A DNA stretch of 29,130 bases from Butyrivibrio sp. (GTDB lineage: Bacteria; Bacillota; Clostridia; Lachnospirales; Lachnospiraceae), in contig NZ_SVFW01000009.1 of NCBI RefSeq assembly GCF_015056685.1, positions 1 to 29,130 of the forward strand, in the 5' to 3' direction. How positions within the stretch are numbered: the stretch's first letter is position 1; every line of letters starts with the position of its first letter. The notes below the pieces were generated by a model, which was not told the origin of the DNA, did not search any database, and was given only the letters and a program-made list of their open reading frames with translations. This document shows positions 8,060 through 16,614 of the stretch, piece by piece. Position numbers and translations under genes: made by a program.

Positions 8060-11002
8060 TTATTCTTCTGCAGAAGCTTCTGCTTTTGTTTCTCTGTTCT
8101 TAAGGAAGTTCTTGATGAAGATTGCCATGAGGCAAACCATAAGAGCTCCAAAGATAACATCGAGAACGATCATAAGCTTCTTCCATGAAGCCATACCCAT
8201 TGTAAGGTTCTCAGGTGCATAAGCACGGCTGTTTACAACTGTGTAAAGAATATTCTTTGTAGCTGTACGCATTGCCTGCTGTGCTCCGTTTGTATCTCTG
8301 AACTGTACACTGTTTGTAGCTGTAGGATAGTTTACAAGCATGCAGTCTGTACCATTTCTGATAGCCTGGTCAGATGACATGTATCCATAAACTCCAAAGT
8401 AATCTGTAAGAACGAAACCATTAAAGCCCCACTCATCTCTGAGCACTGTGTTAAGCAGTGTTGATGAGCCACCTGCCCAACGATTACCAATGTAGTTGAA
8501 TGAAGACATTACTGCGCACATATCAACATTCTTTACACAGATTTCGAAAGGTCTAAGGTAAATCTCACGGATTGCCTGCTCATTGGACCATGTGCAGAGC
8601 ATATCGCATCTGTTTTCTTCCTGATCGTTCATAGCGAAGTGCTTAATGTAAGCATAAACTCCGTTATCCCATGAACCCTTACAAGCTTCAGCAGCTATGT
8701 ATCCTGAAAGGATACTGTCTTCTGAATAGTACTCGAAGTTACGTCCTGCAAATGCAGTTCTGTGAATGTTCATAGCTGGAGCGTACCAACCTGATACATC
8801 CATCTCATCTGCCATCTTACCGATGTAATCACCGAATGAATAAGCAAGTTCTTTGTTAAATGTAGCTGCAATTGTAACACCTACAGGGAATCCAAGTGAT
8901 CCAACGCCTGTAAAGTTATTGTTGATTGAAGCAGGTCCATCACAGTCGTTTGTACGAACCTTACCGATTGAATCAACTGAGTTTGTCTGATATCCACCAA
9001 GTGAGATAAGTGCATTCATATCATCAAGAGACATGCTGTCAAGGAGTTCATCCCACTTAGGATCATCCTTTGAAAGGCCTCTTAAGTCTGCAAGCTGAAG
9101 GCTTGTTGTAGCTCCGGTTGTAACTGCAGCTGCATTTGGATCTTCATCGGCAGCTGTTGCTTCTGCTGTTAAGTAGTTGCTGATGTTATAGAAATCAGCC
9201 TTGTCTGCTGCGCTCATTTCAAAATTTGAAGGAGCCTTTGTAGCCTCTGCATAATTAGCAAATCCATCAGCTCTTGAAAGGTATGTAATATCACCTTCTG
9301 CATAATCAAATACGTTTGTAGCTGTGATAAGGTCGCTGCTACGTCCATTTGATCCATTGTATGTTACAGTCTGATCAACTGTATATGTCTTTGAATCAAT
9401 AACATTATGTGAATCTGAATTGATTGAGATCACATAATCACCTTCTTCAAGAACATATGCCTTAGCGTTCTGGTAATCATAAGCTGCCATATCTTCTACG
9501 TTAAAGGAAATTGTAATAGTCTGAGATGCGCCCGGCTCAAGAAGGTCTGTCTTATCGAACTGGATAAGATTTGCTGAAGCCTTTTCAATGCCACCATTTG
9601 TGTATGGAGGATTGTAGTAAACTTCTACAACGTCCTTACCTGCAACTGAACCAGTATTTGTAACAGTAACATCAAAGCTGATTGTTCCATCTGCCTCTGT
9701 GATGTCACCCATTGTCTGTTCAAATGTTGTGTATGAGAGACCATATCCAAATGGATACTGAACCATCTCATCATAGTTGATAAGTCCCTCTGCTGCTGCA
9801 GTTTCATAGAACTTATAACCTACATAGATACCTTCGACATAGTTGATGAATGATACATAAGCTGTAGACTCAACACCTGTAAATCCTGTTGAAGTGTACT
9901 TGAACTCATCCATGTTTGTGTAGTTGAAGTCACCAAAGTTGTTCCACCAAGGTGTCTTTTCCATATCATAAACATATGTGTCGATTGTCTTAGCTGAAGG
10001 GTTAACTTCACCAGTTACGATCTCACCAACAGCCTTCATACCAACGTGACCCATGCCTGCTACCCAAAGAGCTGACTTGATCTGTGGATGATCCTCGATG
10101 AAACCAAGTTCGAATGCGTTAGCACCGTTATAAAGAAGGATAACCTTATCAAAGTTTGCACAAACAAGGTCGATCATCTCTTCCTCTCTGTTTGTGAGCT
10201 GAAGGTAATGATCACCTGCATCCCAGTCATTGCCTTCATTTAAAGAATCATCATATGTTCCTGCAGTATATGTTGTGCCATCCTGATAAGAACCATCGAT
10301 AACTGCATTCATATCTGTTGGAAGGTCAGCACCTTCTCCACCTGAACGGCTGATAACGATCATAGCTGTGTCAGAAAAGCTCTTTGCGTTAGCAATCATT
10401 TCATCAGTGTAAAGAGAAACGTTTGGTTCAGGAAGTGTCCAATCCTGATTCCACATTCCAACTACAGGTCTGTCTACCTTATAGTCTGTATAGAACTGTG
10501 TAAGCTCTGTGTTTGTCTCAATTCCGGCCTGTGAAAGTGAATCAAGAAGTGAAATCTGATCATATGCGTCGTTAAGAGCGCCTGATCCTGCACCACCAAG
10601 GATAGGATTTGTTGAAGCCCATCCGAATACATTGAGCTTTGTTCCTGAAGCAACAGGAAGAGTATTATCATCGTTCTCTAAAAGAACAATACCCTCTCTT
10701 GCAATATCCTGTGCAAGAATAGTTGTCTCATCAGAAGTAGCCTTTGAAATTGTTCCGCTACCACTAACAAGGTCAAGCATTGTGCTCATAGGACCTGAAC
10801 AGATCATATTCACACAAACAACAATACCTGTGAGCATAGCAACAAGTGCTGTGCCCCTAATAAGCTTTTTAAGTGGCTTATTAAGTTTCATAACCGCAAT
10901 CATAAGAACAACTGCGATCGCAATGATAACACCGATAGCTATCAGATAAGATTTGATCGATGTTATGACGTTCATGACGTCATCCATGTTGATAGATAAC
11001 AT
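8060..11002 (-). CDS. Membrane-anchored GH3 with permuted domain order
   Basis: This 980-residue protein starts at ATG 11002, with GGGAGG 7 nt upstream; a longer frame to 11113 lacks such a site. The domains are in reverse order for GH3. After two N-terminal membrane segments (about residues 16-39 and 48-68) come the alpha/beta-sandwich domain (from IVLLENDDNTLPV, about 105) and a fibronectin-III-like domain (PYGYGLSYTTFE onward). The catalytic barrel is at the C-terminal end, with GRNFEYYSED, KHFAMND and nucleophile region GFVLTDYFG (Asp867). A third membrane segment (about 943-963) and a charged tail close the protein. Reversed GH3 order has been described in a few rumen bacterial beta-glucosidases. 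The membrane segments suggest an enzyme displayed at the cell surface, feeding products to the cytoplasmic GH3 encoded next. Topology is inferred. Confidence 0.9.
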   Translation of the reverse strand: MLSINMDDVMNVITSIKSYLIAIGVIIAIAVVLMIAVMKLNKPLKKLIRGTALVAMLTGIVVCVNMICSGPMSTMLDLVSGSGTISKATSDETTILAQDIAREGIVLLENDDNTLPVASGTKLNVFGWASTNPILGGAGSGALNDAYDQISLLDSLSQAGIETNTELTQFYTDYKVDRPVVGMWNQDWTLPEPNVSLYTDEMIANAKSFSDTAMIVISRSGGEGADLPTDMNAVIDGSYQDGTTYTAGTYDDSLNEGNDWDAGDHYLQLTNREEEMIDLVCANFDKVILLYNGANAFELGFIEDHPQIKSALWVAGMGHVGMKAVGEIVTGEVNPSAKTIDTYVYDMEKTPWWNNFGDFNYTNMDEFKYTSTGFTGVESTAYVSFINYVEGIYVGYKFYETAAAEGLINYDEMVQYPFGYGLSYTTFEQTMGDITEADGTISFDVTVTNTGSVAGKDVVEVYYNPPYTNGGIEKASANLIQFDKTDLLEPGASQTITISFNVEDMAAYDYQNAKAYVLEEGDYVISINSDSHNVIDSKTYTVDQTVTYNGSNGRSSDLITATNVFDYAEGDITYLSRADGFANYAEATKAPSNFEMSAADKADFYNISNYLTAEATAADEDPNAAAVTTGATTSLQLADLRGLSKDDPKWDELLDSMSLDDMNALISLGGYQTNSVDSIGKVRTNDCDGPASINNNFTGVGSLGFPVGVTIAATFNKELAYSFGDYIGKMADEMDVSGWYAPAMNIHRTAFAGRNFEYYSEDSILSGYIAAEACKGSWDNGVYAYIKHFAMNDQEENRCDMLCTWSNEQAIREIYLRPFEICVKNVDMCAVMSSFNYIGNRWAGGSSTLLNTVLRDEWGFNGFVLTDYFGVYGYMSSDQAIRNGTDCMLVNYPTATNSVQFRDTNGAQQAMRTATKNILYTVVNSRAYAPENLTMGMASWKKLMIVLDVIFGALMVCLMAIFIKNFLKNRETKAEASAEE

Positions 11003-11030
11003 AATATAACCTCCCTTTTTGTAATCTGCA

Positions 11031-11053
11031 TTTGCAACTGGTCGGATTGCAAA
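11031..11053. promoter_or_regulatory. Palindromic operator-like site in the GH3 operon leader
   Basis: TTTGCAA (11031-11037) and TTGCAAA (11047-11053) form a perfect inverted repeat with 7-bp arms and a 9-bp spacer. It lies about 29 nt upstream of the GH3 start codon. The geometry fits binding by a dimeric regulator, and the place fits repression or roadblock of the GH3-GH3-GtrA operon. No matching regulator gene is adjacent. Confidence 0.5.
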
Positions 11054-11118
11054 GCCTTTGGTCACACACGCAGCATGGTTGATCTGCGCATCAATGTACT
11101 TTAAATTTAGCACAATAA

Positions 11119-11157
11119 AAAAATCGTGCCGTTTTTGTCATAAACGGTACGATTTTT
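11119..11157 (-). terminator. Terminator of the LytTR-kinase-GGDEF operon
   Basis: AAAAATCGTGCCGTTT (11119-11134) pairs with AAACGGTACGATTTTT (11142-11157) with a single wobble pair and a 7-nt loop. Read on the minus strand it ends in TTTTTTTATT. It lies about 160 nt beyond the GGDEF stop codon, after the two tandem hairpins. Confidence 0.85.
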
Positions 11158-11176
11158 GTCATGAACTGTGAGCAGA

Positions 11177-11251
11177 ATACTTGGCGAGGTATTTTCGAGC
11201 CTAGTATGAGCCATGGGTGGGCACTTGACGAGGTTTTTTCGAGTCTAGTGC
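11177..11251 (-). ncRNA. Two tandem covarying hairpins in the 3' UTR of the GGDEF gene
   Basis: Positions 11177-11207 and 11221-11251 are two copies of one hairpin, 13 nt apart. Each has a 5-bp outer stem, a single mismatch, a 3-bp inner stem and a 13-nt loop (GAGGTWTTTTCGA on the plus strand). The copies differ at seven bases. Six of these are three compensatory pairs (A-T to G-C, T-A to C-G, G-C to A-T), and one is in the loop. Structure is therefore conserved while stem sequence changes. The strand is inferred from transcription of the upstream GGDEF operon. A tandem DNA operator would also show paired changes. Confidence 0.6.
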
Positions 11252-11315
11252 AGCATCCCACATCTATCTATGTTTCTCGCTCTATCTCGAACGTAGCATT
11301 CATTCCTTCAATTAT

Positions 11316-12443
11316 CTATCTTGCGCCATGTTTCTGGGCTTTCTCAACGTACATGTTATCATCCATGCGTTTAAAGAAGGTATCAGTAGTGTCTTTGTCC
11401 AAATCAAATAAAGTATAGCCCAGAGATAATGATAATTTATAAGGGCGATTTTCCGTTTCATTAAAGTACTTCAGCTCACCCCGAATACTTTCAATTATCT
11501 TTCTCATCTCATCATCGTTAGTGTTATTTACAAGAAGGATAAACTCATCTCCGGCAAATCGTGTTGCTATTGCCTTATCAGGTTTGCTAAAAATGATAAC
11601 TCTGGCAACATCAATAAGAGCTTCATCTCCCGTAGAATGTCCATATGTATCATTGATACTTTTGAAATAATCTACGTCGATCATAATAGCTCCGACTTTA
11701 GGGTTCTTCTCTTTTAGCATCGCTTCCATCTTGTAATCCAGATAAGCTCTGTTATAAAGATTGGTCAGTATATCAATATAAGAAAATTCATTCTGAAGGG
11801 ACATATAAATTGATGTCAGTCCCACAGCAAGTGATACCCAGATAAGGGATACTCCATAAAAAACCATCTGCAAAGCACAGCCTAGTACCACCGGAGTAGC
11901 CATGAGGTACAGGGGAAAGAACTTCATTTTTCCATACTGCTTCTCATAGTTTTTCAAAACTGCGTTGCTATAAATCAGATAACACAAATCTATAACATAA
12001 AAAACATAACTAAATGGAAGTCTGTGATATACATTCATATCATCAATATAAAAGATTACCGGGAAGAACATATTTATCAGAGCTATTACCACCAGGATAA
12101 TTGCAGGTATAAATGCAATACTGTAAATCCTTTTCACTCTGGCCATACTATTATATAGCTTTAAATCCTCATATAAACACCATGCAGATATAAAAATAGG
12201 GTTAACAACAAAACAATAGGTATTTCCAATCAGATTGACTGTCTTCCACCAAAAACCATCTCTTCCATCTGAAAAAAAACTAAAGAAATCCACAACACAC
12301 GCTATCATTGTAAGTATTGTGATTATTGAGAAAACCTTAAGTTCAAGTTTTCCATGAGATCGTCTGATTCGGCTGCTTATTAAAAGTGCAACAAGGAGCA
12401 TGAAGCCCACATAATCAGAAAGCAAAGCTGCAACTATATTCAT
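11316..12443 (-). CDS. Membrane-bound GGDEF protein (putative diguanylate cyclase)
   Basis: This 375-residue protein has six or seven membrane segments in residues 10-215 and a GGDEF domain from about 222 to the end (DILTNLYNRAYLDY, MIDVDYFKSINDTYGH, RFAGDEF). The signature is AGDEF (residues 297-301), a variant of GGDEF in which the catalytic acidic residues are kept, so synthesis of cyclic di-GMP is plausible. The RxxD inhibitory site normally just upstream is absent. ATG 12443 overlaps the kinase stop codon by 4 nt (ATGA), so it is the third gene of a signalling operon. A membrane sensor region of unknown ligand is fused to the output domain. The final residues run directly into a structured 3' UTR. 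Confidence 0.9.
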   Translation of the reverse strand: MNIVAALLSDYVGFMLLVALLISSRIRRSHGKLELKVFSIITILTMIACVVDFFSFFSDGRDGFWWKTVNLIGNTYCFVVNPIFISAWCLYEDLKLYNSMARVKRIYSIAFIPAIILVVIALINMFFPVIFYIDDMNVYHRLPFSYVFYVIDLCYLIYSNAVLKNYEKQYGKMKFFPLYLMATPVVLGCALQMVFYGVSLIWVSLAVGLTSIYMSLQNEFSYIDILTNLYNRAYLDYKMEAMLKEKNPKVGAIMIDVDYFKSINDTYGHSTGDEALIDVARVIIFSKPDKAIATRFAGDEFILLVNNTNDDEMRKIIESIRGELKYFNETENRPYKLSLSLGYTLFDLDKDTTDTFFKRMDDNMYVEKAQKHGAR

Positions 12444-13762
12444 GATAAGCCTTTCCTGGGAATAAGCATTTTTACTTCAAACCAATTATCATTCAGGTCA
12501 AAATTCAATGTTCCGTTATATTTTTCCACTGTATACCTGATGCTTTTAAGACCAAAACCATGATTACCCTTGTCTGCCTTAGTAGTTACAGGGTATCCAT
12601 TCTTTATTTCTATATTATTTTCGCAATAATTATCTATCTGGATCAGAACAAAACCCTTTTTGGGAGATATTGCCAGGTGAATAAGCCTCTTTTCCGGATC
12701 CTCAATAAGAGACACGCTCTCTATTGCATTATCCAGCGCATTACCAAAGATAGTACAGATATCTGAAACGTGCATGAAATCAAGGATATTACCGTCAGCC
12801 ACACATGTCAGCTTAATTTTGTTGGCTCTGCAGTTCATCATTTTTCCTGCTATAAGTGTATCCAGAACACTGTTTCCGGTCTGCATTTCAGGGCTAAAAG
12901 ACTCAAGCTCCTGCTCCAGAGAATCGATCCACTGAGTTCTCTCCTCATCACTCATCTCAGCCCTTAGTCCCGCAATCTGATGCTTTAGATCATGATACTT
13001 CATATTGATCATATCAAAAGTAGTCTGATAACCTCTGTACTTGTCATATTGGGCTTTTAGCATCGTATGGATATTTCTAAGTTCTTTTTCAGCAAGAAGC
13101 TCACAAATCCTGCTTTGATACACATATAATATCATTATGCCTGCTATATCAACAAGAGTCCTGATATAGAAAACATCTGCAGTTACCCCCGCAGAAAAAG
13201 GCGTGTTCTGCACGATAAAACTAAGATTACTGAAGGCAAATACTGCCGCAGCAATAGCCACAGCTGCCAATAATTCATGGAAATTGACATCAAACTGTGA
13301 TACGCCTCTGGTTATGCTGATTTCCATATAATGAGCCCAGGTGAAAACAAGCAAATAGACTGCTACCAAAATAACAATCTGAACCACTTCAGAATCAGTT
13401 TTTAGCAAAAAGAAACACGCAAGCTGCCACTCAAGTGAAGCTGCCAACTCCGCCAAAAGAAATGCCCTGGAGCAATAATAGCCAATAACATTTATGCTGC
13501 TATCGCAGACAAGATACATAAACAGATACATAAAAGCCACTGCAATAAGCATGCATGGAATCCAAAAAACCACAGGAAGATTTTTAGTATAAACCAAAAA
13601 AACGCTCTGAATTAAAAGGGCGACAACAGCATATAAAGTAAATCTTTCATTCTTAACTTTTCTTTTTAAAACAAGGCAATAAGTCATGCACGCAAGCCAC
13701 TCAGCAAGTGCTGTATATAGCCTTGGTATATCCTGATAGATATTTTCCATGGTATTCCTCAT
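12440..13762 (-). CDS. GHKL-type sensor histidine kinase (AgrC-like)
   Basis: This 440-residue protein has about six membrane segments in residues 15-215 and a cytoplasmic helical region. The phosphoacceptor motif is YHDLKHQ (His257), followed by a GHKL ATPase domain with N box NALDNAIES (341-349) and G box GNHGFGLKSI (about 399-408). This is the AgrC/CitA-like class that pairs with LytTR regulators, and its partner is encoded just upstream. ATG 13762 overlaps the regulator's stop codon by 4 nt. A second ATG four codons later has GAGG upstream and could be the true start. The signal sensed is unknown; no AgrB/AgrD pair or other peptide gene was found next to it. Confidence 0.92.
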   Translation of the reverse strand: MRNTMENIYQDIPRLYTALAEWLACMTYCLVLKRKVKNERFTLYAVVALLIQSVFLVYTKNLPVVFWIPCMLIAVAFMYLFMYLVCDSSINVIGYYCSRAFLLAELAASLEWQLACFFLLKTDSEVVQIVILVAVYLLVFTWAHYMEISITRGVSQFDVNFHELLAAVAIAAAVFAFSNLSFIVQNTPFSAGVTADVFYIRTLVDIAGIMILYVYQSRICELLAEKELRNIHTMLKAQYDKYRGYQTTFDMINMKYHDLKHQIAGLRAEMSDEERTQWIDSLEQELESFSPEMQTGNSVLDTLIAGKMMNCRANKIKLTCVADGNILDFMHVSDICTIFGNALDNAIESVSLIEDPEKRLIHLAISPKKGFVLIQIDNYCENNIEIKNGYPVTTKADKGNHGFGLKSIRYTVEKYNGTLNFDLNDNWFEVKMLIPRKGLS

Positions 13763-14457
13763 GACATAAACTCGGTCAATGCCGTCATAAAGTCATTTTT
13801 CCTGGCTCTGCTTATAAGAAGCTGCTTTCCAGCGATGATGCAGCACCCATTCTCAACTCCGTCAACATATTTAAGATTAACAAGATAACCTTTATTGGAC
13901 CTAAAAAAATTATAAGGAGAGAGCTGATTTTCAAAGTCTCCTATTTTTGCTCTTATCTTAAATTCTCCGCCGCTTGTATAAAATACCAGATTATGCCCTT
14001 CACTTTCTATGTAAAAGACATTATCAATATCAAGCTTCTTTATTCCGGAAGGAAGCTCAATAGAAATTGTCTTGGAACTTCCCTTTTTCATTCTGGCTAT
14101 TGCTCTTCCAAGCTTCTGGGAAAAAGCAAAATAACTTACAGGCTTAAGGACATAGTCAAGGGCATCAACCTGATAACCTCTGATGGCATAGTTTGTCATA
14201 TTGGTAATAAACATGATCACCACTTCCTGATCAAGCTTTCTGATCTCTTCTGCAGCAGTCATGCCGTCCATGAGCTTCATCTCTATGTCCATAAGTATGA
14301 TATCAAACTGTCCCTTGTAGCCGTTAGTTATCTCGTCTCCGTCTTTAAAGCGGGTTATCCTAAAAGAGCTGCCGCTTTCAGCTTCATACTTATTAATATA
14401 TTCAGTTAGCTGTGAGGCATATGAATCCTCATCCTCTACGATTGCTATATTAATCAT
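13759..14457 (-). CDS. LytTR-family response regulator
   Basis: This 232-residue protein starts at ATG 14457 with AGGAG 8 nt upstream; an earlier in-frame start lacks one. The receiver domain (about residues 1-120) has the acidic pair VEDED, the phosphorylated Asp in ILMDIEM, and the lysine in YVLKPVSY. A LytTR DNA-binding domain (about 130-230) follows, with FYIESEGHNLVFYT and FFRSNKGYLVNLKYV. Proteins of this class bind paired direct repeats in promoters and control exported peptides, virulence or competence-like traits. It is the first gene of an operon with its kinase and a GGDEF protein. Targets cannot be named from this window. Confidence 0.93.
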   Translation of the reverse strand: MINIAIVEDEDSYASQLTEYINKYEAESGSSFRITRFKDGDEITNGYKGQFDIILMDIEMKLMDGMTAAEEIRKLDQEVVIMFITNMTNYAIRGYQVDALDYVLKPVSYFAFSQKLGRAIARMKKGSSKTISIELPSGIKKLDIDNVFYIESEGHNLVFYTSGGEFKIRAKIGDFENQLSPYNFFRSNKGYLVNLKYVDGVENGCCIIAGKQLLISRARKNDFMTALTEFMS

Positions 14458-14481
14458 CTTTCCGGCTCCTGTATATGGATA

Positions 14482-14487
14482 ATTATA
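14482..14487 (-). promoter_or_regulatory. Possible -10 element of the LytTR operon
   Basis: A perfect TATAAT reads on the minus strand, 25 nt upstream of the regulator's start codon. The matching -35 region is T-rich and poor, so the promoter may be activated or weak. Only the -10 hexamer supports it. Confidence 0.35.
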
Positions 14488-14507
14488 CAAGATATAAATG
14501 CAAAAAG

Positions 14508-14532
14508 AAAATGCCCTTGAAACAGGACATTT
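14508..14532 (-). terminator. Second terminator-like hairpin before the LytTR operon
   Basis: AAATGCCC (14508-14515) pairs with GGACATTT (14525-14532) with one wobble. On the minus strand it is followed by TTTTCTTTTT. It lies behind the main terminator of the AAA-protein gene and could be a back-up terminator or an attenuator upstream of the LytTR promoter. Confidence 0.45.
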
Positions 14533-14557
14533 CTCTAAATATGCGATTTACTATTTA

Positions 14558-14596
14558 AAAAATGGATGATGGCAAAATATCCCATCATCCATTTTT
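14558..14596 (-). terminator. Terminator overlapping the end of the AAA-protein gene
   Basis: AAAAATGGATGATGG (14558-14572) pairs perfectly over 15 bp with 14582-14596, and the minus strand continues with TTTTTT. The last codons and the TGA stop of the AAA gene (14585-14587) lie inside the stem, so translation termination and transcript termination are very close. Confidence 0.88.
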
Positions 14597-16159
14597 CCTG
14601 ACTTCCCATCCTACAAGCTTTCTCTTACCTGAATCAAAAGAAACTCCTATCTTGATAATTTCTCTTGAATCAGCCACGAAAGGTAGAGCATAGTCATTTG
14701 TATCAATCTGCTTAAGCGCATCTTTAGCAGATTCATCCCTTTTAAATTCAAACAGATACACAAACTTACCAGTTTCAACTTTACAGTCTATACGTCCGGT
14801 ATAGGTGTGCATTTCACATATAGCAAATTTCCCCAGCAGAGTAAAGACAAGATAAATAACAGCTTGGAAATAATGTTCAAAAGGATCATTATGAATAGTA
14901 TAAGTTATATTTGCAAATAATGCAGAAAGAACATTTTTTATATCATCCAATCGACCATTCTCAATATATTCATCAAGAGTAAATATGTCGAGACCATTAC
15001 CTGAAGTTGCTTTACTCACAAAAGAAGGTAATAAGCTCTCAAGAAAACCATACTTGACTTCATCATTAGGAAAACGTAGTGTATAACGGTCTCTGCGTCT
15101 ATCATAATCAACTATTGTCAAATATCCAGTCTGATACAAAAGCGGAACAAGATCAAGTGTATCTCCTGTGTAGTCCTTGAGAATAGCATCGCTTGCATAT
15201 ATGGTATTATTAGTAAACTTTCTCAAATCGAACTGATTTTCTTTAATTTTATTAATTAAAAACGAAGGCGTACCGGTTTCGAACCAATACGATCCAAATT
15301 CTTTTGAAAAGAATGCTTTCAAAATACTGTAAGGATTATATACTCCCTCTCCGTCTTGATGAAAACGATAACCATCATAGCGTGATTTTAGTTCTCTTAA
15401 ACATTCATCTTTAGATATATTCTGTTGTCTTGAAAGGTCATTTATCTCTTGCTCAAAATTGATTTTCAGTTCATCCTCTGTAATCCCGCATAATCCTGAA
15501 TAGTCCCTGTCAAGCGATATATCCGTAAGTTGATTAAGATCACTAAAAATACTTACTTTATGAAACTTAGATACCCCTGTAATAAAAATAAATTGAATAG
15601 ACTCATCCGCTTTTTTTAAGCGACTAAAAAAGCCCTTAAACACTTCCTTTATATGAGAATGAATCTCTGAATCATCAATAGTATCTAAAAGCGGCTTATC
15701 ATATTCATCAATAAGTACAACACTTCTAAGTCCTGATTTTTGTGAAGCAATCTCAAGAAGTTTTTGAAACCTATCCCCGAGGGTTCTGTCTTTATACTGG
15801 TTACCATAAATCATCTCCCAATCAGACAGCATTCCATCCAATACCGTCTCAATAGGAGTATTCCGATAATTGTCTCCATTAAAATCAAAATAGAATACCG
15901 GATATGTCTTCCATGCATCTTTATTGTTTTTTTCCAAATCTACTATTTTGAGTCCCTCGAATAGTTCTTTCTTGCCTTCCCAATACGCTTTAAAAGTCGA
16001 TAACAAAAGACTTTTTCCAAAGCGCCTTGGTCTACTCAAAAAATAAGGAACATTGTTGTGAACAAGCCTATACACATATTCTGTTTTATCTACATAGAAA
16101 AAATTATCTGTTCTTATCTTCTCAAAACCCTGTATCCCTACCGGAAGTTTTCTATCCAA
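14585..16159 (-). CDS. AAA-ATPase-like / PD-(D/E)XK nuclease-like protein
   Basis: This is a 524-residue protein if it starts at TTG 16159, where AAAGGAG lies 6 nt upstream. An in-frame TTG at 16204 has no such site, and no ATG fits. The N-terminal part matches the PF09820 type: GIQGFEKIRTDNFFYVDKT, then a Walker A-like SRPRRFGKSLLLST (about 42-55) and a Walker B-like VVLIDEYDKPLLD. The C-terminal part has GRIDCKV and LFEFKRD, the D and E-x-K elements of a PD-(D/E)XK nuclease-like domain, then ALKQI. Such genes are numerous in gut Bacteroidetes and Clostridia and are often found near rearrangements. Their function is not established; a mobile or defence role has been suggested. It stands alone, with its own terminator. 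Confidence 0.88.
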   Translation of the reverse strand: MDRKLPVGIQGFEKIRTDNFFYVDKTEYVYRLVHNNVPYFLSRPRRFGKSLLLSTFKAYWEGKKELFEGLKIVDLEKNNKDAWKTYPVFYFDFNGDNYRNTPIETVLDGMLSDWEMIYGNQYKDRTLGDRFQKLLEIASQKSGLRSVVLIDEYDKPLLDTIDDSEIHSHIKEVFKGFFSRLKKADESIQFIFITGVSKFHKVSIFSDLNQLTDISLDRDYSGLCGITEDELKINFEQEINDLSRQQNISKDECLRELKSRYDGYRFHQDGEGVYNPYSILKAFFSKEFGSYWFETGTPSFLINKIKENQFDLRKFTNNTIYASDAILKDYTGDTLDLVPLLYQTGYLTIVDYDRRRDRYTLRFPNDEVKYGFLESLLPSFVSKATSGNGLDIFTLDEYIENGRLDDIKNVLSALFANITYTIHNDPFEHYFQAVIYLVFTLLGKFAICEMHTYTGRIDCKVETGKFVYLFEFKRDESAKDALKQIDTNDYALPFVADSREIIKIGVSFDSGKRKLVGWEVRKNG

Positions 16160-16242
16160 CTTTTTCTCCTTTGTAAGCGAACATTCTCTCACATTTCTGA
16201 ACAAATTCTATTGATAATTATAGCGCTATGCCGCCAACGCTG

Positions 16243-16449
16243 CTACTCATTTTTACTTTCTCGTAATTCCAAAAAATCATCCGAAGTTTGAGCATTTTTC
16301 TCGGTTAACTCATTCATGGGAGCACCTATTTGATTACTCATATACTCGTCAACCATTTTTTTCATATCTTCCTCACTCATATCTTCAGAAATATTTTTTG
16401 CCATAAACTCATGTAATCACTTAAACATTTTTTCTGTTTCTCTGCTCAT
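16243..16449 (-). pseudogene. Broken N-terminal fragment of a TPR-type protein
   Basis: From ATG 16449 (GGGAG 8 nt upstream) the frame reads MSRETEKMFK, then an in-frame TGA at 16417-16419. It continues in the same frame as LHEFMAKNISEDMSEEDMKK and on to TSDDFLELRESKNE and a TAG at 16243. The sequence resembles the N-terminal region of tetratricopeptide-repeat proteins seen in Clostridia, in which a TSDDFLELA-like stretch precedes the repeats. The repeats themselves are missing. Both the internal stop and the early end mark it as a remnant. The family assignment is from memory of similar sequences and is moderately sure. Confidence 0.6.
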
Positions 16450-16614
16450 ATTTTTAGCTCCCATATAGTATTTTAAGTTCATTTACAAATATGAGAATAT
16501 CATAGAAACAGAGCTGATGCTATACAATATATCAATTTGTTTTTAAGTGAAAATCATAAGCCCTACTCTACAGATTTTGGCATAACGTTTCTTGCATAGC
16601 ACTACATATGACTG

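Noticed and set aside
11177..11251. Cyclic-di-GMP riboswitch near the GGDEF gene
   Set aside because: The sequence lacks the conserved core and tetraloop-receptor elements of known c-di-GMP riboswitches; only two simple hairpins are present.
14585..16204. Start of the AAA protein at 16204
   Set aside because: That codon is TTG without a ribosome binding site, whereas TTG 16159 has AAAGGAG at the proper distance and gives the usual N-terminus of the family.
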